A stretch of 64,000 bases of DNA. Source: Adiantum capillus-veneris (lineage: Eukaryota > Streptophyta > Polypodiopsida > Polypodiales > Pteridaceae). The stretch covers positions 62,743,872-62,807,871 of the forward strand of contig CM043953.1 of the NCBI GenBank assembly GCA_014529385.2, in the 5' to 3' direction. This document shows, piece by piece, positions 60,355 through 64,000 of this stretch (within the stretch, counting starts at the first letter, position 1; each line of letters opens with the position of its first letter). The notes below the pieces were generated by a model. That model saw only the letters and a program-made list of their open reading frames with translations. It did no database searches and was not told where the DNA came from. The position numbers and the translations under genes were made by a program.

Positions 60355-60529
60355 GAGTGGGTAAACCGATAGTCTCTCTTCTCTCACTCCATCGGTGTGT
60401 TCCCTGTCTCGGCCACGTGGGTTGTGTAAGCCGAGTGGTGCCCCATAGTGTATGTGTGTGTGTGTATCATCCCAAGAGTATGTGTTGGGTCATTATAGAG
60501 GCGTTCTGTGTGTTTTCATCCCGCTCACA
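59340..60529 (+). repeat. Element C 3' LTR
   Basis: Starts tgttaggagttttttggagc and ends catcccgctcac(a). It is nearly identical to the 5' LTR apart from a longer (CT)n (60,287-60,351), a shorter GT tract and scattered substitutions. Confidence 0.93.
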
Positions 60530-60533
60530 CTGG
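60529..60533. repeat. Target-site duplication of element C, right copy (actgg)
   Basis: Matches 51,689-51,693. It lies inside the family A gag-pro reading frame. Confidence 0.8.
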
Positions 60534-63435
60534 TATCACAGGTGTACTTTGTGATGGCTCCTCGATAACCTCAATCAAGTTTAATGGCATAATCTTCGGT
60601 GCATTTGGATTATTTGGACATTGGGCAATCAAATGATCTATGCCACATCGATTACACATGAGTATCGGCATTGTAGACGTGCTCGCTTGATTGGTTTGCA
60701 TTAACGTTGCATTCTTTTGTAACCTAATAGGACACTCGGACACACGATGTGGACCTCCACACTCATAGCATTGAAGAGGTGGCCTCTTGGCAGTGTAATT
60801 GATATTTTGGCCTCTTGCAGCAAGAGTAGCTACTTGTTAAACAGGTTTGACTTGTCCCCAATAGTCCTCCATGTAGTATTGTGGACTTTCTTCAAGCACA
60901 TCCATCCCATAGGCAATATTAGGATCTATATCTTCCTCACAGCCTTCCAAACAAGCAATAGATGACTCACAACCCACTTGATTCAAAGAAGTGATTCTCG
61001 GATGTGGTGGTTGCGTACTTGGCACTAGAGGTGGTAAGGGTGTTGTTTGAACAACATTTTGGGCCCTAGGGACCATGTGTTGTGACGTTTGTTCAAGAGG
61101 TGGGGCCGGCATCAATGCAGGCACTCGAGGTGTGTCTATCCATGCTAAGGTTGGTCTATTGGCCATCGCGCACTTAAATACTATGCAATCCTTAGCTTGA
61201 TTACCATACCTCCCACAGGCATTGTAGTTCCCATTGAATTTTACTCTAAAAGTACGGCATTCACTGGTACTATGCGATCCATAGCATACTCAGCACCATT
61301 GTTGCTCCCTTCTTGGATACATATGATTGTTTTGTGGAGCACGATTGTCTCTAAGACTCTCTTGAATAGCCTTGGTGAGATCTACTAAAGTCATCTCAGA
61401 TATCTTTGGATCCTTAGCAATAGGCTTTAGGGTCATTGGCTAATGCCCTGATGCTTGCGAGCTAATAGATTTAGGCTCAACAGACACTCTTTCTCCTTGA
61501 ATCATTAAATTATCCTCCAATTGGATCGCATTGGTGGTGACTGCTTTCCAAGTGGTGATACCTCTAATGACTAGGCCATTGTAGATATCCTCATGTCGTA
61601 ATCCCCTAATGAATCTATCAAGCAATTGGTTATTGTTGAAGCACTCATTTGGATTACAACAAGAATTCAAATGCTTCAAGCAACTAATAAAGTCTCTAAC
61701 CGACTCTCCTTCCTCTCATTGGGTTTTCTGGAGCTAAGAGGCTACACCCCAAAGCACTCCCTCTCGTATGTATTCTTTCAAGAGCAGTCTCCTAAGAGTA
61801 GGGTAAATCGTTTTTTCTTCCACCCTTAGGGTTCTATACCAATCCCTTGCCTTGCCACTTAAGGTTAGGCTTGAAGCATTACTCTTATGCAAGTCATTGT
61901 GCTCTCCTAGAGAATCGCATTTTTTTTCAAACACTTCGATATGCTTTCTCACATCCCCGTCTCCACTAAATTTTTGTGTGAGCTTGGCTATTTGTACTGC
62001 CTTACTTCTAGGCTCTCTATCAGGTGTGTTACGCATATTCTCAGCAATAGATCGACCAATAGGTTGAGCAAATGTTGCCAAGTCACCTAAGTGAGTAGGC
62101 ACCGTGGGTGAAGGCGCTCCAGAGACTACATGTGGAGTAGGTATTGGAATTGGGCTTGGCACATAGGAAGCCCTTGAGTTCCACATTGGGTACGATGTTG
62201 TGCCATGTGGTGGCCCAAAGTTCATATGTGTGGCCCTAGGCATAGCAGACGTCATATGTGACATGCTAATGCTAGCCGGTATAGTCCCATGGAAATAAGA
62301 ACTTGGGTGTTGTGTTTGTGGAGCATAGGTTGTTGAAACAATGGAAGGGGTAGGGACTGTATGAGTACGAGGACCCATGGGTGTATACGATTGGTACACA
62401 CTTGTAGGTACTATTGCAGGCATTGAGATACCATGTAGTGGTGCTTTACTAACAAATGAGGTCCATGGTGTGTTTCTCGGCATGCCCATCATTGGGGTAG
62501 GCATGGTAGCCGTTGTGTCATCAAGGGAAAGATGAGCTAACTTTGGAAAGGTAAAGCTATCACTTGTGGCTCAGATTGCATTGAGACCCCTGGCAAAACA
62601 ACATATGGAGGATCCATCGGACTTACCGAGGGAGTCTCCATTTGCGATAAGATCGGTTGTTTAGCCTTTCTTGTATCCAAGAATCTCATGAGACCCGTGG
62701 AAGGCATGTTGATCCCCTTGTTCTGTCCCTCTAACTCAATGACCCTATGGATGACCTCACAAACTCTTTGTTGTTGATCCTCCACACTAGTAGTACCCAT
62801 TGTGGATTGTAGGACATCTAACCAATCCACGTGATAGGTGTGACTTGTGTATAGGTCGGTTAGAGTTTCCATTTGTAGTTCGTACTCCCAGTTCTCATTT
62901 AAGAACGCTCCATCTAGGATTGAGGTGCTACGGGTGTCCTTTGAGCTAGATGCAATGTTGATTTCTAGGGGTTAGCCCTTAGCGGTTGCTAAGTCAGGAG
63001 CACTCAATTGCTCTCTTATCAAGGATATTGACATAGGGGCTTTCTCTTTTAACTCTCTTCGTTGCTCCGCCTTGCGTAATCTCTCGACTTCCTTTTCCCT
63101 AGCCGCAATGATATATCGCTCAACTTCTTGCACTTCGGCAAGGCTTCTACCATCGGGTAATATGACCTCGAAGGGGAATAGCTATGAAGAGTCAAAAGGT
63201 GCAGTGAATGAAGTATTCACATGCATATTCTCTAAGGCATAGGGTCTACGTTGGTCATGAATGGAGAATTTACTTCCCCACCCCCTCATTTACATCATTA
63301 ACTCCATATTCGGAGCAAGTGGCTCTACTAAAGGTTTTCTTCAAGCGGCTAAGCATGCTTAGCCCGGACCGCGGGTCCATGGCATGCATGTCTTGGCTTG
63401 AGCTATCGGGATTAGGCATTAGGAAACCCTCCATG
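60534..63435 (-). pseudogene. gag: Family A gag with multiple zinc knuckles (minus copy)
   Basis: N-terminus starts MEGFLMPNPDSSSQ (about 63,435), as in the plus copy. Main open pieces: 62,872-62,537; 62,504-61,734, Pro/Thr/Met-rich followed by a capsid-like part (KFSGDGDVRKHIEVFEKKCD, GKARDWYRTL); and 61,679-61,440 (LLDRFIRGLRHEDIYNGL). Four knuckle-like units follow: WC-stop-VCYGSHSTSEC (about 61,305), a decayed CGRYGNQAKDC (about 61,210), CYECGGPHRVSEC (about 60,765) and CNRCGIDHLIAQC (about 60,665). The two intact ones have CX2CX3HX4C spacing, like element B. Stops and frame changes make it a relic. Confidence 0.75.
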
Positions 63436-64000
63436 ACGTCGTAGTCAGAGGAAGTGTCAAGAGCCGCTATGTTCGGGTCTTGGTTTGTACTACCTTGGGT
63501 CCCCGCCGAGGGCCCGGAACCTCAGGTAGGTGGATATTGAGAACTCGCGTAAGTCAAAATTTTCTCTAGTTGCTCCGTCTCGAGCACATGACCAGAGCGC
63601 AGATGCATGTGCCTTTGGCACCCTACAAGCGTCGGCGAATAACCTCGAAGGTTAACCGCTTACTTTTTTAAGCGTCCGTTTTCACTCGTTTTTTTATGTT
63701 TTTTAATGATCAGTTTTTTTATTAAAGTGTGTGATAGCTCAAAACAAGTGTATCACTTAGAGGGTTGCGGTGTGCTTTACAGCACAACGTTCGGTCACCT
63801 AAAGCTCCGTTGGTCCTCAAAAAAGTCGATTTTTAGCTACGTGTGAAGCTAAAATATGTAATTTTAAAGGGCGACTGAGGCCTGGGCCTCAGCGTGAGCT
63901 TGGGCTTGGATCTGGGAGATATTCCCAACCCCGATCCTACCTTTAAATTTTATTTTTTATTTTTTTGGGATAAGGTCACCGCGGCCTGCGCGCGAGCACA
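60534..64000 (-). mobile_element. Family A minus copy, upstream half (leader and gag)
   Basis: From the right window edge downward: leader (64,000-63,445), which aligns with the plus copy at about 8,815-9,585; gag from 63,435; Pro/Met-rich and capsid-like parts (62,872-61,440); and a zinc-knuckle region to 60,534. Its 5' LTR lies outside the window. The continuation is at 49,480-51,693 beyond element C. Confidence 0.82.

Larger units (their letters stand above)
51694..60529 (+). mobile_element. Element C: 8.8-kb Tat-lineage Ty3/Gypsy retrotransposon
   Basis: Bounded by LTRs 51,694-52,899 and 59,340-60,529 and an actgg duplication, inserted inside family A coding sequence. Order: LTR, putative PBS, leader with duplicated PBS region, gag with CCHC knuckle, protease, RT, a degenerate Gypsy RNase H, an archaeal-type RNase H, integrase, purine tract, LTR. 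The second RNase H defines the Tat lineage. LTR similarity is high by eye, and few stops (54,458, 55,229, 58,006) and two frame changes (near 56,030 and 58,945) break the coding region, so insertion is fairly recent and later than family A. Confidence 0.95.

Overview
This window is nuclear DNA of a land plant, probably one with a large, repeat-rich genome. The evidence is nested Ty3/Gypsy LTR retrotransposons, a Tat-type element with a second, archaeal-type RNase H, a hAT transposase with BED and DUF659 domains, GT-AG introns, a primer-binding site matching plant tRNA-Asp, and many long CT, TA and GT microsatellites. I cannot name the species. No cellular gene here is clearly intact. Most reading frames carry stops or frameshifts, so the window is mainly a stratified record of mobile-element insertions with a few decayed or unusual host-like genes.

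Layout. 1-7,860 is almost gene-free and holds microsatellites, an Ala/Thr/Pro-rich coding relic and a perfect 134-bp palindrome. 7,860-13,170 is a plus-strand relic of Gypsy family A (LTR-like segment, gag, protease, RT, then truncation). 13,919-33,526 is element B, a 19.6-kb minus-strand retrotransposon with 941/1049-bp LTRs and a perfect 5-bp target duplication (catag). 34,719-36,257 encodes a centromeric-histone-like (CENH3-like) histone fold followed by a Ulp1-like protease tail. 37,534-39,636 is a hAT transposase. 39,924-42,737 holds a minus-strand RING protein and an atypical protein kinase, with a 175-bp satellite array and a TATA/E2F-like promoter upstream. 46,390-47,850 holds relics of a Tat-like pol and of an LTR. 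49,480-64,000 is a minus-strand copy of family A split by element C (51,694-60,529), an 8.8-kb Tat-lineage element with near-identical LTRs.

Element B is the most unusual object. Its order is LTR, tRNA-Asp PBS, 1.75-kb leader, gag with two zinc knuckles, protease, RT, RNase H, two tandem HHCC zinc domains, integrase core, GPY/F-like tail, a second retropepsin-like domain, long spacer, coiled-coil accessory ORF, PPT, LTR. Leader and spacer carry a perfectly preserved palindrome around TATCGCGATA, at about 298-bp spacing in the leader. A consensus splice donor lies just 5' of gag, and a consensus acceptor lies 5 nt before the accessory ORF, the geometry of a retroviral env message. The copy is defective: the RT catalytic motif is deleted and several stops are present.

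The second candidate for something new is the CENH3-like/Ulp1-like gene. It joins a histone fold with CENH3 hallmarks to the C-terminal half of a SUMO-protease-like domain, although two adjacent stops interrupt the histone tail. All functional statements are inferences from translated sequence; no search was run.
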